DNA of 14,979 bases from JBBDNC01 sp040877875 (GCA_040877875.1 JBBDNC010000152.1:1-14979), one strand, 5' to 3'; positions 1 through 9,508 are shown, counted from the first letter of the stretch. Translations and numbers: made by a program. The notes: generated by a model not told the origin, from the letters alone.

Positions 1-10
1 CTGACATCCA

Positions 11-1846
11 TTAATCCACGCTTTCCACTCTTTCCAGGAATCGGTCGGGCCTCAGAAATCCAACCACTCTGGCGTCATACACTTCCTCCCCATTGCTGTT
101 GATAAATACAATCGTCGGGACTCCCGCAATATCGAACTGTTCACGGAGAGCTTCTGAACGTTCAGAATCGTACTGGGTCATATCCACCTTTAACCGAGTG
201 AATTCCTGCGTAGCATCCATCACATCCGGATCGGTAAAAGTTACCCGTTCCAATTCGAGGCAGGGAATACACCAGTCGGCATAAAAATCCATCATCACCG
301 GCGTACCGTTTTCAAGCGCCGATTCATACCTTTCATCTGTATAAGGTTCCCAAATAATACCGGCTTTTTGAAGATTTTGAAACAAGAGTCCGCCGAGCAA
401 AATACATACAAGGCCTACTGCCCACTTAATCCGGGTAAAGCCTTTTTGCCCCCCGCCCGACCGTTCCAAAAATCCAAGATATATGCCTCCTGCGAACAGT
501 GTTGCAATAACGGCGTGAAGGGTATATGCAGGGTAAAACGCTAATGCAAGATAGAAAAGGGCAACTCCAACCAATACCACTCCGAAAATTTTCTTGACCC
601 ATACCATCCAGGTCCCGGATTTGGGGAGTTTGGATAAAAGACCACTGAACGTTCCCAGAATCAGATAGGGAAATCCGAGCCCGAAGGCCATAATAAAGAA
701 GAGGAGAAATCCGAAGAGCGGGTCCCCCTGCGAACCGACAAATGCCAACAGGGCAATGATGGGTGGACCGATACAGGGAGCGGCAAATATCCCGACCACC
801 AACCCGGAAAAAAAGTGTCCGACAACTCCTCCGGTTTTACGCTGGGTTCCGCTCAGTTTCTGCATCCACGACGATGGCGGCTGAAGCTCATAGAGGCCGA
901 ACATACTCAGGGCGAGCAAAAGAATCAGGACCCCGATACCGGCCAGCACCCAGGGACTCTGAAGCCAGCTTCCAAACAACGCACCGGTATATGCGGCCGC
1001 GACCCCTAACACACTGTACATCGAGACGATCCCGAGTACATAGATGGATGCCATAAAAAACGAATACCTGAGGGTACTCGCCTCCCCTTCTTTACTACCG
1101 AAAAGCGAAACCGTAACGGATAACATGGGGTAAACACAGGGAGTCAGGTTTAAGGCTAAACCGATCAGAAAAATTCCTGCGAACGCCCAAAACCAACCCA
1201 TCGTATCAAATATGGCAGCGATCTCCCCTCCTCCTCTTGCGGACAGAATATCCGTTATGGAACCGGAAGCTGCTTCGACTCCTTCAAAGAGAGCGACATT
1301 CAACGGCTGGAAGCCGGTTCCCGGTGCGGTCACTTCAATCGGAATGACCAGATCCACCGTTGTGGGAGCCAGGCATACTTCGTTATCACATGCCTGCAGC
1401 CGCAGAGAAGAGGCCAACTCATACTTGCCCGCTTCCAATTCTCCAGAGGCAAATAACGTGATAAAAATCGGAGCCTCTCCTTCATATACATCCACAGGTT
1501 CCTCTGCAAAGTCGAACGCATAGGTGACGGGCTCCGGATATTGAATCCCCACAACTCTCAGCCCTTCAATCTCTTCAATATTTAACTCCGTCCCGATCAG
1601 AAATTCCATGGAGGGGACATTGGCATTCACATGCCAGTCTTCTTCCAGATTCAACAACACCGCAACCCGAAATTCACTCCCCGCCGGAACTACATTTTGA
1701 GAGTGTATCACCTCTATATCAGCCTTGCCCGCACTGGACATACCCCTTGTAACCTGTTGGGCTATTCCCGAGGACGGAATTGAAATGAAGATGAAGAGGC
1801 TTAAAAGTAAATAAAAACGAAGCTGAAGCTGTATGAACCTGTCCAT
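11..1846 (-). CDS. dsbD: Thiol:disulfide interchange protein DsbD, full length
   Basis: An inner-membrane reductant conduit that passes electrons from cytoplasmic thioredoxin to periplasmic thiol proteins such as cytochrome c maturation factors or disulfide isomerases. The 611-residue protein shows the whole three-part layout: a signal peptide (hydrophobic residues 11-25, likely cut near AQQ at 29-31), a periplasmic N-terminal domain (about 40-175) with a cysteine pair at C153 and C158, a multi-helix membrane core (about 215-490) with the paired half-site cysteines C237 (in LTPCVYP) and C358 (in AAPCIGP), and a C-terminal thioredoxin fold with the active site WCIPC at C526/C529 and a cis-proline in GVPT. 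Every cysteine needed for the relay is present, so it should be active. The ATG at 1846 places the signal peptide directly at the N-terminus. The gene stands 264 bases downstream of sufE and probably has its own promoter, though I see no convincing one. Its stop lies 11 bases from the window edge. Confidence 0.93.
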   Translation of the reverse strand: MDRFIQLQLRFYLLLSLFIFISIPSSGIAQQVTRGMSSAGKADIEVIHSQNVVPAGSEFRVAVLLNLEEDWHVNANVPSMEFLIGTELNIEEIEGLRVVGIQYPEPVTYAFDFAEEPVDVYEGEAPIFITLFASGELEAGKYELASSLRLQACDNEVCLAPTTVDLVIPIEVTAPGTGFQPLNVALFEGVEAASGSITDILSARGGGEIAAIFDTMGWFWAFAGIFLIGLALNLTPCVYPMLSVTVSLFGSKEGEASTLRYSFFMASIYVLGIVSMYSVLGVAAAYTGALFGSWLQSPWVLAGIGVLILLLALSMFGLYELQPPSSWMQKLSGTQRKTGGVVGHFFSGLVVGIFAAPCIGPPIIALLAFVGSQGDPLFGFLLFFIMAFGLGFPYLILGTFSGLLSKLPKSGTWMVWVKKIFGVVLVGVALFYLALAFYPAYTLHAVIATLFAGGIYLGFLERSGGGQKGFTRIKWAVGLVCILLGGLLFQNLQKAGIIWEPYTDERYESALENGTPVMMDFYADWCIPCLELERVTFTDPDVMDATQEFTRLKVDMTQYDSERSEALREQFDIAGVPTIVFINSNGEEVYDARVVGFLRPDRFLERVESVD

Positions 1847-2110
1847 TTATTTGAATTCTATAAAGTTTTTAACCACTCGACAGATACCTGTAATTTATTA
1901 AGAAGAGATGATACCTTCAGGGTTATTCTTACCTGCTCACTTTTTTGTTTGGGTCAGAACTCTTGTCAAAGTATGGTATTGAATCAACTGCAATCGTCCA
2001 TCCACCTATTAACGGAAATTGAATTCAAGGGACACCAGGCAAACGGCAAACAGTACCCAAGTTGATGTTGAGTGGAAACACGGCCCGGCCTGAACAAATA
2101 CGTCTCTTTC

Positions 2111-2551
2111 TTATGATGCCTTCTCAGCCTGTTCCTGTTTACTCTTGAAAGCCATGGCATAAATTTTCATCTGTTTTACCATCGAGGAAAGGCCGTTGGA
2201 ACGGGTAGGCGACAAATGTTCTCTCATTCCGATTTCATCAATAAAGTCAGGATTCGCGGTGAGAATCGTATCCGGATCCTCACCTGAATAAAATTTAAGC
2301 AGCAAGGCAACCAGTCCCTTGGTAATCGCCGCATCGCTGTCGGCCTTGAAAATAACCTGATTCCCATCCATATCGGCAATCAGCCAGACTTGAGACTGGC
2401 AGCCACGTACAAGGTTTTCCTCTACCTTATACTCTTCGTCAATCGGATCGAGTTTCCTGCCGAGTTCAATGATATATTTATACCGTTCCGGCCAATCCCC
2501 GAGCGCCTGAAAAGCCCGGACAATTTTATCCTGTTTTTGCTGTATGCTCAT
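2111..2551 (-). CDS. sufE: SufE-type cysteine desulfurase sulfur acceptor
   Basis: SufE accepts persulfide sulfur from the cysteine desulfurase SufS and passes it on for iron-sulfur cluster assembly in the cytoplasm. The 146-residue length fits the family. The acceptor cysteine lies in the motif RGCQSQVW at residue 51, the same number as in E. coli SufE. The family motifs SDAAITKGL (residues 72-80) and the C-terminal LSPTRSNGL are also present. It lies 54 bases downstream of the PAS-domain gene on the same strand and may be read from the same transcript. No sufS, sufBCD or other cluster-assembly gene is in the window, so it is separated from its usual partners here. CsdE is a close paralogue, but an isolated single copy in this kind of genome would normally serve SufS. 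Confidence 0.93.
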   Translation of the reverse strand: MSIQQKQDKIVRAFQALGDWPERYKYIIELGRKLDPIDEEYKVEENLVRGCQSQVWLIADMDGNQVIFKADSDAAITKGLVALLLKFYSGEDPDTILTANPDFIDEIGMREHLSPTRSNGLSSMVKQMKIYAMAFKSKQEQAEKAS

Positions 2552-2605
2552 AGACCCTTAAGATAAGAAATCCGAAGCTCGATTTTAAGACTGATTTCGA
2601 GGTTC

Positions 2606-3883
2606 TCAGTCAGACTTTCTGCCGTAATAACTCATTTGTTCTGAAGATATTTCAAGTGAAGCATTGCCCTTGATTGCCTTTACTCGACCTTCCTCATCCA
2701 AAACCGGTTTTGCGTAATCGATCATGGGAATATATTCATTCTCGGAAATTCGAATTCGATAGATTTCCGTATTCGATTTTCCTTCGCCGACCCTGGTTAA
2801 GTGTGCTTGCACCTTTTCCCAGTCCTCCTCATGCACCAGTTCTTTCATCGATAACCCGGCGGCTTCATCTGCCTTCACTCCCGTAATTCTGGAAAAATTA
2901 TCCGATATATATGCAATTAAAAAATCGGACCCGTTGTCCATCTGAACCTTGTAGATGAAATCGGTGCTTTTTTCAAAAATCCTCTTAAACCCTTCCGTCT
3001 TCTTCTCAAGCATTTGCATAATACGTTTTTGACGGGATCGATTTTTAAACAACATTCGAACCATCTTGTCACCGCCGCTGGTTAAAAGCCGGGAGGTAAC
3101 ATTTACTTCTACTTTATCTCCGTTCCTTTTTTTCAAAACCAGCTCAAATGTTTTCTTGTTACCCTCATCTTGCTGAAGGGAAGCCAGCTTCTCTTTCAAA
3201 TTCTCAATTTGATTCTCCGGGACGAGCGACCAGAGTTTCATGCTCTCCAGCTCCTCGGTTTCATATCCGGTCAGTTTTCGAAAGGACTTGTTGGCCATGG
3301 AGATATGGCCTTCCATATCCACATCCACCAGAGTCTGCTGGGACTCTTCTTTCAGGTTATCGAATTCAATTCGTGTATCCATAAGAGTTTTTTCCGATCT
3401 CTTACGTTCGGTAATATCATGTTGGTAGGAAACCCAGTGTGTAACCTCGCCATTTTCATCTGTCAGAGGATGGATATCCCATTGGTTGACAAATTCCGTT
3501 CCGTCTTTTCTATAATTGACCGTATGGCCAAAAAAGGCATTCCCTTCGAGCAGGCGCTTTTTTAATTTGTCCAACACGGCCCGGTCGGTCTTGGGGCCCT
3601 GCAGAATACGAGGGGTTTTCCCGACCACTTCTTCCCGGCTATAGCCGGTGATTCGGGTAAACCCGTCATTCACATACAGGATCTTCGGGCCCGGTTTTTC
3701 AAGTTCCAGTTCCGTGATCATAATGGAATCATAGTCATTACGGATCGAGCGTTCCAGCAGATCAAGATAGTTCTCATACCGGTCTGCCCTCTCATGAACC
3801 TCTTCAAATAACTTCCTGAGCTTTTTAAAAGCAGCATCATCCTTGCTGCACTCTTTTAGAATTTGTAGCGTGGATTCCTTCAT
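2606..3883 (-). CDS. Soluble triple PAS-domain sensor protein; first PAS is LOV-like without the photoactive cysteine
   Basis: A 425-residue protein without signal peptide or membrane segment. A short N-terminal helical region (1-50) precedes three PAS domains at about 50-160, 175-285 and 300-410, joined by helical linkers. The first ends in a DITERKRSEKT linker typical of PAS-PAC modules. The first PAS matches the LOV pattern closely: LYVNDGF (69-75), ITGYSREEVVGK, then PRILQGPKTD where LOV photoreceptors have CRFLQGPETD, then NYRKDG (123-128), FVN (131-133) and SYQHDITE. Residues equivalent to the flavin-contacting Asn and Gln are kept (Q95, N123, N133, Q154), but the adduct-forming Cys is Pro91. 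There is no kinase, GGDEF, EAL or DNA-binding domain after the third PAS, so signalling must go through protein contacts. The ligand of each PAS is unknown. sufE follows 54 bases downstream. Family assignment is secure, function is not. Confidence 0.85.
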   Translation of the reverse strand: MKESTLQILKECSKDDAAFKKLRKLFEEVHERADRYENYLDLLERSIRNDYDSIMITELELEKPGPKILYVNDGFTRITGYSREEVVGKTPRILQGPKTDRAVLDKLKKRLLEGNAFFGHTVNYRKDGTEFVNQWDIHPLTDENGEVTHWVSYQHDITERKRSEKTLMDTRIEFDNLKEESQQTLVDVDMEGHISMANKSFRKLTGYETEELESMKLWSLVPENQIENLKEKLASLQQDEGNKKTFELVLKKRNGDKVEVNVTSRLLTSGGDKMVRMLFKNRSRQKRIMQMLEKKTEGFKRIFEKSTDFIYKVQMDNGSDFLIAYISDNFSRITGVKADEAAGLSMKELVHEEDWEKVQAHLTRVGEGKSNTEIYRIRISENEYIPMIDYAKPVLDEEGRVKAIKGNASLEISSEQMSYYGRKSD

Positions 3884-4034
3884 AAATCAATCTGTTCCTG
3901 TGTTAAATTCCTACCCCTAACAGTCGTAAGAATTTAAAACGTTCCCTGAATCCCATACGACTACGAAAATTTTACTTTCGGCGGATTCTCCCCGGCACAG
4001 AAAACAAGAAGAAAAAAAGAAATAATAAGAGTCT

Positions 4035-4049
4035 CCCGGATTTGCCGGG
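4035..4049 (-). terminator. Weak candidate terminator after the acyl-CoA dehydrogenase gene
   Basis: A five-base GC stem (CCCGG/CCGGG) with a five-base loop lies about 68 bases past the stop of the minus-strand dehydrogenase gene. On that strand it is followed, after about 14 bases, by a T-rich run (complement of the A-rich stretch near 4008-4020). The delay between stem and T run makes it a poor intrinsic terminator. It lies in the 233-base gap before the PAS gene, which otherwise shows nothing recognisable. Confidence 0.25.
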
Positions 4050-4116
4050 CTTGGAAAAGGGTTCTGAACGATTCCCCGTTTACAGAAAGAGTCCGGTACT
4101 TCCTGATTTTTTCCTC

Positions 4117-5286
4117 CTATCCGTTCCTTAGCAAGATTTTTGCTATCGTCTGCAATTGCATATTGGACGTTCCCTCATAGATTTTACCAATCTTGGCATC
4201 CCGGTAAAATTTTTCGACCGGATACTCCTTCACATAACCATATCCACCGAACAGATCGATTGCAAGGGAGGATATACTCTCGGCCACTTCCGAGCTGTGA
4301 AATTTTGCCATCGCTGCTTCTTTCAAAAAAGGTTCACCGGCAGATTTCAGGCGGGCTGCATTATAGACGAGAAGCCGGGCAGTTTCAATCTCTGTCGCCG
4401 CCCGGGCGAGTTGAAACTGGACCCCCTGGAATTCAGAGACAGCCTTGCCAAACTGTTTCCGTTCCTGCACATATTCCAAAGCAGCTTCAAAAGCCCCCTG
4501 AGCAATTCCGATCATTTGAGCTCCAATTCCGATGCGACCTTCATTAAGGGTCTGCATTGCCACTTTATAGCCTTTCCCGAAATCACCCAGGATATTTTCC
4601 TGCGGTACCCGAACATCTTCAAGAAGAATCTCACAGGTCGAACTGGCTCGTATGCCGAGCTTATCTTCCTTTTTAGAAACCGAAAATCCATCCATTCCAC
4701 GTTCGACAATAAATGCCGTTATTCCTTTATACCCAGCATCCGGACTGGCGTTGGCAAATACCAGAAAAATATCTGCTTCATTGGCATTCGTAATCCACAT
4801 CTTGGTACCATTGAGTACAAAATGTTTTCCATCTTTTCTGGCCGTGGTTTTCAGGGCAAACGCATCACTTCCGGACCCGGCTTCCGACAAGCAAAACGCT
4901 CCCACTTTATCATTTGCAAGGAGAGGCAGCCATTTTTCTCTTTGGCCTTCATCCGCCCATCTCAAAAAGGCATTATTGACAAGAGTGTTTTGTACATCCA
5001 TAAACACAGCAGCCGAAGCATCAATCCTTGAGATCTGCTCAACCGCCAGAATACCCATAAAAAAAGTCCCGCCGGCCCCATTGTATTTTTCCGGTATTTC
5101 GACACCCATCAACCCCATATCAAAAAACTGCTTTACAAGATCGGGATCCAAAGCAGCTTGTTCCTCCATCCGCTTGACTTTTGGCTGAATAACCGTCTCG
5201 GCAAACTCGGCCGCAGCTTCTTTCAGTAACTGCTCGTCTTCTGAAAATCGGGTCAGGGGTGAGATCACCGTATCTGATTCTGGCAT
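4117..5286 (-). CDS. Acyl-CoA dehydrogenase, short/branched-chain (ACADSB-like)
   Basis: An FAD-dependent enzyme that introduces the alpha-beta double bond in acyl-CoA thioesters and passes electrons to electron-transfer flavoprotein. The 389-residue length is normal. Family signatures are present: FCLSEAGSGSDAFALKT (residues 131-147), WITNA in the FAD site, LNEGRIGIGAQMIG (247-260), RKQFGK (276-281), and IYEGTSN with the catalytic base at E371. From remembered sequences, the stretches VFMDVQNTLVNN, LGIRASSTC and GYVKEYPVEKFYRDAKIG resemble the short/branched-chain (2-methylbutyryl/isobutyryl) group more than the butyryl or long-chain groups. It is divergent from mutA across only 55 bases, which fits a role in isoleucine or valine breakdown feeding propionyl-CoA to the mutase. 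Substrate choice is an inference; butyryl-CoA dehydrogenase is the main alternative. Confidence 0.88.
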   Translation of the reverse strand: MPESDTVISPLTRFSEDEQLLKEAAAEFAETVIQPKVKRMEEQAALDPDLVKQFFDMGLMGVEIPEKYNGAGGTFFMGILAVEQISRIDASAAVFMDVQNTLVNNAFLRWADEGQREKWLPLLANDKVGAFCLSEAGSGSDAFALKTTARKDGKHFVLNGTKMWITNANEADIFLVFANASPDAGYKGITAFIVERGMDGFSVSKKEDKLGIRASSTCEILLEDVRVPQENILGDFGKGYKVAMQTLNEGRIGIGAQMIGIAQGAFEAALEYVQERKQFGKAVSEFQGVQFQLARAATEIETARLLVYNAARLKSAGEPFLKEAAMAKFHSSEVAESISSLAIDLFGGYGYVKEYPVEKFYRDAKIGKIYEGTSNMQLQTIAKILLRNG

Positions 5287-5341
5287 AAATTCATTAGATT
5301 TAAATTCACTCTTTTAATTTTACCGGTTTCAATATAGCAAA
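5287..5341. promoter_or_regulatory. Divergent intergenic spacer between the acyl-CoA dehydrogenase gene and mutA
   Basis: This AT-rich 55-base gap separates two divergent start codons and must hold, or overlap with, the promoters of both the dehydrogenase and the mutAB-meaB operon unless these reach into the coding sequences. I do not see a clear sigma-70-like or Bacteroidota-type (TTTG / TAnnTTTG) pair. No obvious operator palindrome is visible. The short shared spacer suggests joint control of the two transcripts. Confidence 0.4.
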
Positions 5342-7360
5342 ATGTTACAATCCAATTTGTTTGATGAATTTCCGAGAATTTCCAGGGAAGAATGGGAAAA
5401 CAGAATCGAACAGGATTTAAAGTTAGAAGATGAGGACTACAAGGCACATTTGAAATGGGAAAGTCCGGAGGGCTTTGAAGTGCTGCCTTTTTATATGAGA
5501 GAGGACCTGGAACCCGGGGAAGTATCCCATCTCAGAGCTGCACCCGGCACATACCCTTTTACCCGGGGAGCCAAAAGAACGGGTAACTGGCTAATAGCCG
5601 AACGGGTTGATGCGAACGATCCGGCCAAAGCCCGCCAGACCATGCGCCGGCTGCTGGAAAGGGATGTTGATTTGATCCAGTTCAAATTACAGGCCACCCC
5701 CGACGAGGGCATGTTAGGAGGAGATTTGACCGGTTTAAATATTCAGTCGCCCGATGAATTTGAAAAATTTATCGAGGGGTTGAATCTGAAGAATACGGGA
5801 TTTATCGTCGACAGCGGTATGACCTCACCTGCGGTTTTTACACTGATGAACTCCGTCGGACAAATACCGGCCGACAGACAGACTTTCTTTACTTTCGATC
5901 CCTTTACTTTTACAGCCCGAAGCGGGCGCAAGCCTCTGCCGGAAAATGAACTCCGATCCCTCATCCGGCAATTCGGCAGCCAACCCGTCAGGAGTTTATC
6001 GGCCGATGGACTCTTCTATCACCGCTGCGGAGCTTCTCTTGTACAGGAATTGGGTATTTCCCTGGCCATCGGCAGTGAATATTTTGCCGTAGCACTCGCA
6101 GAGGAGGAGAATCCCGAAACCGTTTGTCAGGCGTTTTGGATGCGGCTTTCCGCCGGTTCTCTTTATTTTCCTGAAATCGCCAAATTTCGGGCGGCAAGGA
6201 TGCTCTGGAGCAAAGTTACAGAAGCGTATGGATTGGGAGCGGAGTCAGCCAAAGCCCTTCATATTCATGTCGAAACCTCTCCCTGGAATCAAACCGTATA
6301 TGAACCCTATTCAAATATGCTTCGGGCAACTACGGAAACCATGTCTGCCGCCCTCGGTGGCGCTGACTCAATTCTGACCCTTCCCTTTAATGCTGCCAAT
6401 CAATCTTCCGATCCATTTTCAAGCCGTATCGCCCGGAATATCCATCACATCTTGAAAAACGAGTCCTTTTTACACAAGGTAGCCGATCCGTCTGCCGGCA
6501 GCTGGTATGTCGAACAGCTTACCGATCAGATCGCAGAAAAAGCATGGTCCTTTTTTCAAATGATCGAAAAGCAGGGAGGTGTCATGAAAGCGCTCGAAGC
6601 TGGAACTCTCCAGTCGGCTGTTCAGGAATCAAGAAACCGGAAAATCCGTGACCTGGCACATCGAAACATCATTTCACTGGGAACGAACCACTACCCTGAT
6701 CCGGAAGAATCCCCCGGCCCGCTGTTTCAAGAAAAACCGACTCATACCCTGCGAAAAACAGAGTCCGACCCTGACATCGATTCAGTAAATCTGATCCATA
6801 GTCTCCATCAGGCTTTTCAGGCCGGTGCGCTGCTCGGGGATGTTATCCGACTCTGCTTAACCCCTCAAAAGCAAATTCTAAGGCCCATCTCTGCCGGCCG
6901 TTTAACCCTGCCTTTTGAACAGTTGCGAAAGGCTACAGATGATTATCACCAAAAGCACGGAAAGAAACCTACCGTGTTATTATTACCGGTCGGGAATAAA
7001 AAAGTTCGAAATGCCAGGGCGCAATTCTCACGGAATGTATTCGGATGTGCCGGTTATAAAATTTATGAAAATACCGGCTATGATACCCTTCAACAGGGAC
7101 TCGATGACACCCGGTTCCTCCAGGCCGATATCGTCGTACTCTGCAGCTCAGACGAGGTATATCCGGAACTGGCAGAACCTTTTTGTGAAGCATATAAAAA
7201 TACCGGAACTCTACGGATACTGGCCGGAAAACCGAATGATAATAAAAAATATTACCGTAAAAGCGGTATAAAATACTTCATTCATTCTAATACCAATATT
7301 TTAGAATTTTTATCGAGGATCCACCAGGAACTGGGAATCCTCGACAAAACCATAAGATAA
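5342..7360 (+). CDS. mutA: Methylmalonyl-CoA mutase small (beta) subunit
   Basis: Non-catalytic partner of the B12-dependent mutase that interconverts (R)-methylmalonyl-CoA and succinyl-CoA. The 672-residue protein has the N-terminal segment typical of small subunits (FDEFPRISREEWENRIEQDLK), a TIM-barrel-like region with KFRAARMLW (281-289), HVETSPWNQTVYEPYSNMLRATTE (309-332) and ADPSAGSWYVEQLTD (381-395), and a C-terminal Rossmann-like domain (about 540-672). That last domain lacks the DxHxxG cobalamin-binding motif found in the large subunit, as expected for the structural subunit. The last 60 codons are noticeably richer in A and T and in Lys/Asn/Tyr than the rest. It starts at the ATG at 5342 with no clear Shine-Dalgarno sequence. 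Its stop is three bases before mutB, which implies a shared transcript and coupled translation of the heterodimer. Confidence 0.93.
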   Translation: MLQSNLFDEFPRISREEWENRIEQDLKLEDEDYKAHLKWESPEGFEVLPFYMREDLEPGEVSHLRAAPGTYPFTRGAKRTGNWLIAERVDANDPAKARQTMRRLLERDVDLIQFKLQATPDEGMLGGDLTGLNIQSPDEFEKFIEGLNLKNTGFIVDSGMTSPAVFTLMNSVGQIPADRQTFFTFDPFTFTARSGRKPLPENELRSLIRQFGSQPVRSLSADGLFYHRCGASLVQELGISLAIGSEYFAVALAEEENPETVCQAFWMRLSAGSLYFPEIAKFRAARMLWSKVTEAYGLGAESAKALHIHVETSPWNQTVYEPYSNMLRATTETMSAALGGADSILTLPFNAANQSSDPFSSRIARNIHHILKNESFLHKVADPSAGSWYVEQLTDQIAEKAWSFFQMIEKQGGVMKALEAGTLQSAVQESRNRKIRDLAHRNIISLGTNHYPDPEESPGPLFQEKPTHTLRKTESDPDIDSVNLIHSLHQAFQAGALLGDVIRLCLTPQKQILRPISAGRLTLPFEQLRKATDDYHQKHGKKPTVLLLPVGNKKVRNARAQFSRNVFGCAGYKIYENTGYDTLQQGLDDTRFLQADIVVLCSSDEVYPELAEPFCEAYKNTGTLRILAGKPNDNKKYYRKSGIKYFIHSNTNILEFLSRIHQELGILDKTIR

Positions 7361-7363
7361 ATT

Positions 7364-9508
7364 ATGCGCAGACCTGATTTTTCAACCATCCCTTATCAAC
7401 CGGAATTTTCATCGGCTTCCGGTCATTCCGACGGGGAAGAATCCTTTTGGATCACTCCTGAAAGGATCCCGGTCAAACCGGCCTTTTTTGAAGAGGATGT
7501 TGAGAAAATGCGTCATCTGGATTTTGCGGCCGGCATCCCGCCGTTTCTTCGGGGACCTTATTCAACCATGTACACGGTCCGCCCATGGACCATCCGCCAA
7601 TACGCCGGATTCTCAACAGCCGAAGAATCCAATGCATTCTACAGGCGTAATCTGGCAGCCGGGCAAAAAGGCCTCTCTGTTGCATTTGACCTGGCAACTC
7701 ACCGCGGATATGACTCCGATCATACGCGGGTGACCGGTGATATTGGCAAGGCAGGGGTAGCGATTGATTCAATCCTGGATATGAAGATCCTTTTTGACAG
7801 GATTCCGCTGGATGAAATGTCCGTTTCCATGACCATGAATGGAGCCGTGATTCCAATCATGGCTTTCTATATCGTTACCGCTGAAGAACAAGGAGTCTCA
7901 CTCGAAAAGTTACGAGGGACAATTCAAAACGATATTCTGAAAGAGTTCATGGTGCGCAATACCTATATCTATCCGCCGAAACCTTCTATGCGTATTGTCG
8001 GTGACATTTTTAAATACACTTCCAAACACATGCCCCGCTTTAACTCGATCAGCGTCAGCGGATACCATATGCAGGAAGCCGGTGCCACAGCGGATCTGGA
8101 ACTGGCCTATACCCTGGCTGACGGACTGGAATATGTCCGGACCGGGCTGGAGGCGGGACTCCATATCGATGATTTTGCTCCCCGCATTTCTTTCTTCTGG
8201 GCCATCGGCATGAATCACTTTATGGAAATTGCAAAGATGCGGGCGGCACGAATGCTCTGGGCAAAACTGATCAGACCGTTCAATCCGAAAAATCCGAAGT
8301 CCATGTCGCTCCGTACTCACAGCCAGACCTCCGGGTGGAGTCTGACCGCGCAGGATCCGTTCAACAATGTGACCCGGACCTGTATTGAGGCATTATCCGC
8401 TGTACTCGGGCACACCCAGTCTCTCCATACCAACGCACTTGACGAAGCTATTGCACTTCCCACTGATTTTTCGGCAAGGATTGCACGAAATACCCAGCTT
8501 TACCTGCAACATGAGACGGGAATTACCCGTGCGATTGATCCCTGGGCGGGTTCCTGGTATGTTGAATATCTGACAGACCGCCTGGCGCATCGTGCCTGGG
8601 AGCTGATCGAGGAAGTGCAGGAAGAGGGAGGCATGACCCGGGCGATTGAATCGGGACTTCCCAAAATGCGAATCGAGGAGGCGGCTGCCCGTAAACAGGC
8701 CAGAATTGACAGTGGGAAAGTTGTAGTTGTAGGCATGAACAAATACCGATTGGAAAAAGAAGAGCCGATTGATATCCTTGAAGTAGATAACACACAGGTT
8801 CGTGAAAGCCAGTTGAAACGTCTTGATAAATTAAAATCGGAACGAAACGATCCCGAAGTGCGGCAGACGCTACAAGCCATCATCCGCTGTGCGGAAACCG
8901 GTGAAGGGAACCTCCTGGATCTGGCGGTGAAAGCCGCACGCAAGCGGGCAACCCTTGGGGAAATTTCCGAAGCGATGGAAAAGGTGTTCGGACGTTACCA
9001 GGCAAATACTCAAACAATTTCAGGCGTGTATTCATCCGAATTTGAACAAAATAGTGAAGAGTTTCAGAAGGCGTGCCGGTTGGCCGACCGTTTCGAAGAG
9101 CAGGAAGGCCGCCGACCGCGAATTATGATTGCCAAGATGGGACAGGACGGGCATGACCGGGGTTCCAGGGTGATCTCCACGGGATTTGCCGATCTGGGTT
9201 TTGATGTGGATATCGGCCCGCTGTTTCAGACGCCCGAAGAAACCGCACGGCAGGCAGTGGAAAATGATGTCCATATTCTGGGGATATCGACTCTTGCCGG
9301 CGGACACAAATCACTGGTTCCTGTGGTGCTGGACGAATTGAAAAAACTGGGCCGGGAAGATATCATGGTGATCGCCGGCGGCGTGATTCCCCAAAAAGAT
9401 TATGAATTTTTATATGAGAAAGGAGTCGCCGCTATATTTGGACCCGGAACCGTAATCCCGGAAGCCGCACAAAAAATCCTGAATATACTGCTAGATGGAA
9501 AACCCTGA
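7364..9508 (+). CDS. mutB: Methylmalonyl-CoA mutase large (alpha, catalytic) subunit
   Basis: Catalytic, adenosylcobalamin-dependent subunit that rearranges (R)-methylmalonyl-CoA to succinyl-CoA, joining propionate metabolism to the TCA cycle. All 714 residues fit the family. In the substrate barrel I see RPWTIRQYAGFS with the active-site tyrosine (Y80), KGLSVAFDLATHRGYDSDH (102-120), SGYHMQEAG with H235, and RTHSQTSGWSL (317-327). In the C-terminal cobalamin domain AKMGQDGHDRG contains the DxHxxG motif with the cobalt-ligating H597, followed by ISTLAGGH and VIAGGVIP. Nothing essential is missing. It begins three bases after mutA and its last 14 bases overlap the start of meaB, so the three genes form one operon. 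No methylmalonyl-CoA epimerase or propionyl-CoA carboxylase gene is in the window. Confidence 0.97.
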   Translation: MRRPDFSTIPYQPEFSSASGHSDGEESFWITPERIPVKPAFFEEDVEKMRHLDFAAGIPPFLRGPYSTMYTVRPWTIRQYAGFSTAEESNAFYRRNLAAGQKGLSVAFDLATHRGYDSDHTRVTGDIGKAGVAIDSILDMKILFDRIPLDEMSVSMTMNGAVIPIMAFYIVTAEEQGVSLEKLRGTIQNDILKEFMVRNTYIYPPKPSMRIVGDIFKYTSKHMPRFNSISVSGYHMQEAGATADLELAYTLADGLEYVRTGLEAGLHIDDFAPRISFFWAIGMNHFMEIAKMRAARMLWAKLIRPFNPKNPKSMSLRTHSQTSGWSLTAQDPFNNVTRTCIEALSAVLGHTQSLHTNALDEAIALPTDFSARIARNTQLYLQHETGITRAIDPWAGSWYVEYLTDRLAHRAWELIEEVQEEGGMTRAIESGLPKMRIEEAAARKQARIDSGKVVVVGMNKYRLEKEEPIDILEVDNTQVRESQLKRLDKLKSERNDPEVRQTLQAIIRCAETGEGNLLDLAVKAARKRATLGEISEAMEKVFGRYQANTQTISGVYSSEFEQNSEEFQKACRLADRFEEQEGRRPRIMIAKMGQDGHDRGSRVISTGFADLGFDVDIGPLFQTPEETARQAVENDVHILGISTLAGGHKSLVPVVLDELKKLGREDIMVIAGGVIPQKDYEFLYEKGVAAIFGPGTVIPEAAQKILNILLDGKP

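Noticed and set aside
1847..2110. Possible promoter (TTGACA on the minus strand near 1963) or small gene in the sufE-dsbD gap
   Set aside because: No -10 box at a suitable distance from the TTGACA, no hairpin with a T run, and the longest small frames there lack any recognisable feature.
4156..5031. Long open frame of 291 codons on the plus strand inside the acyl-CoA dehydrogenase gene
   Set aside because: It is antisense to a gene with complete, catalytically intact motifs, its translation shows no recognisable domain, and its amino acid make-up looks like a mirror of the coding strand.
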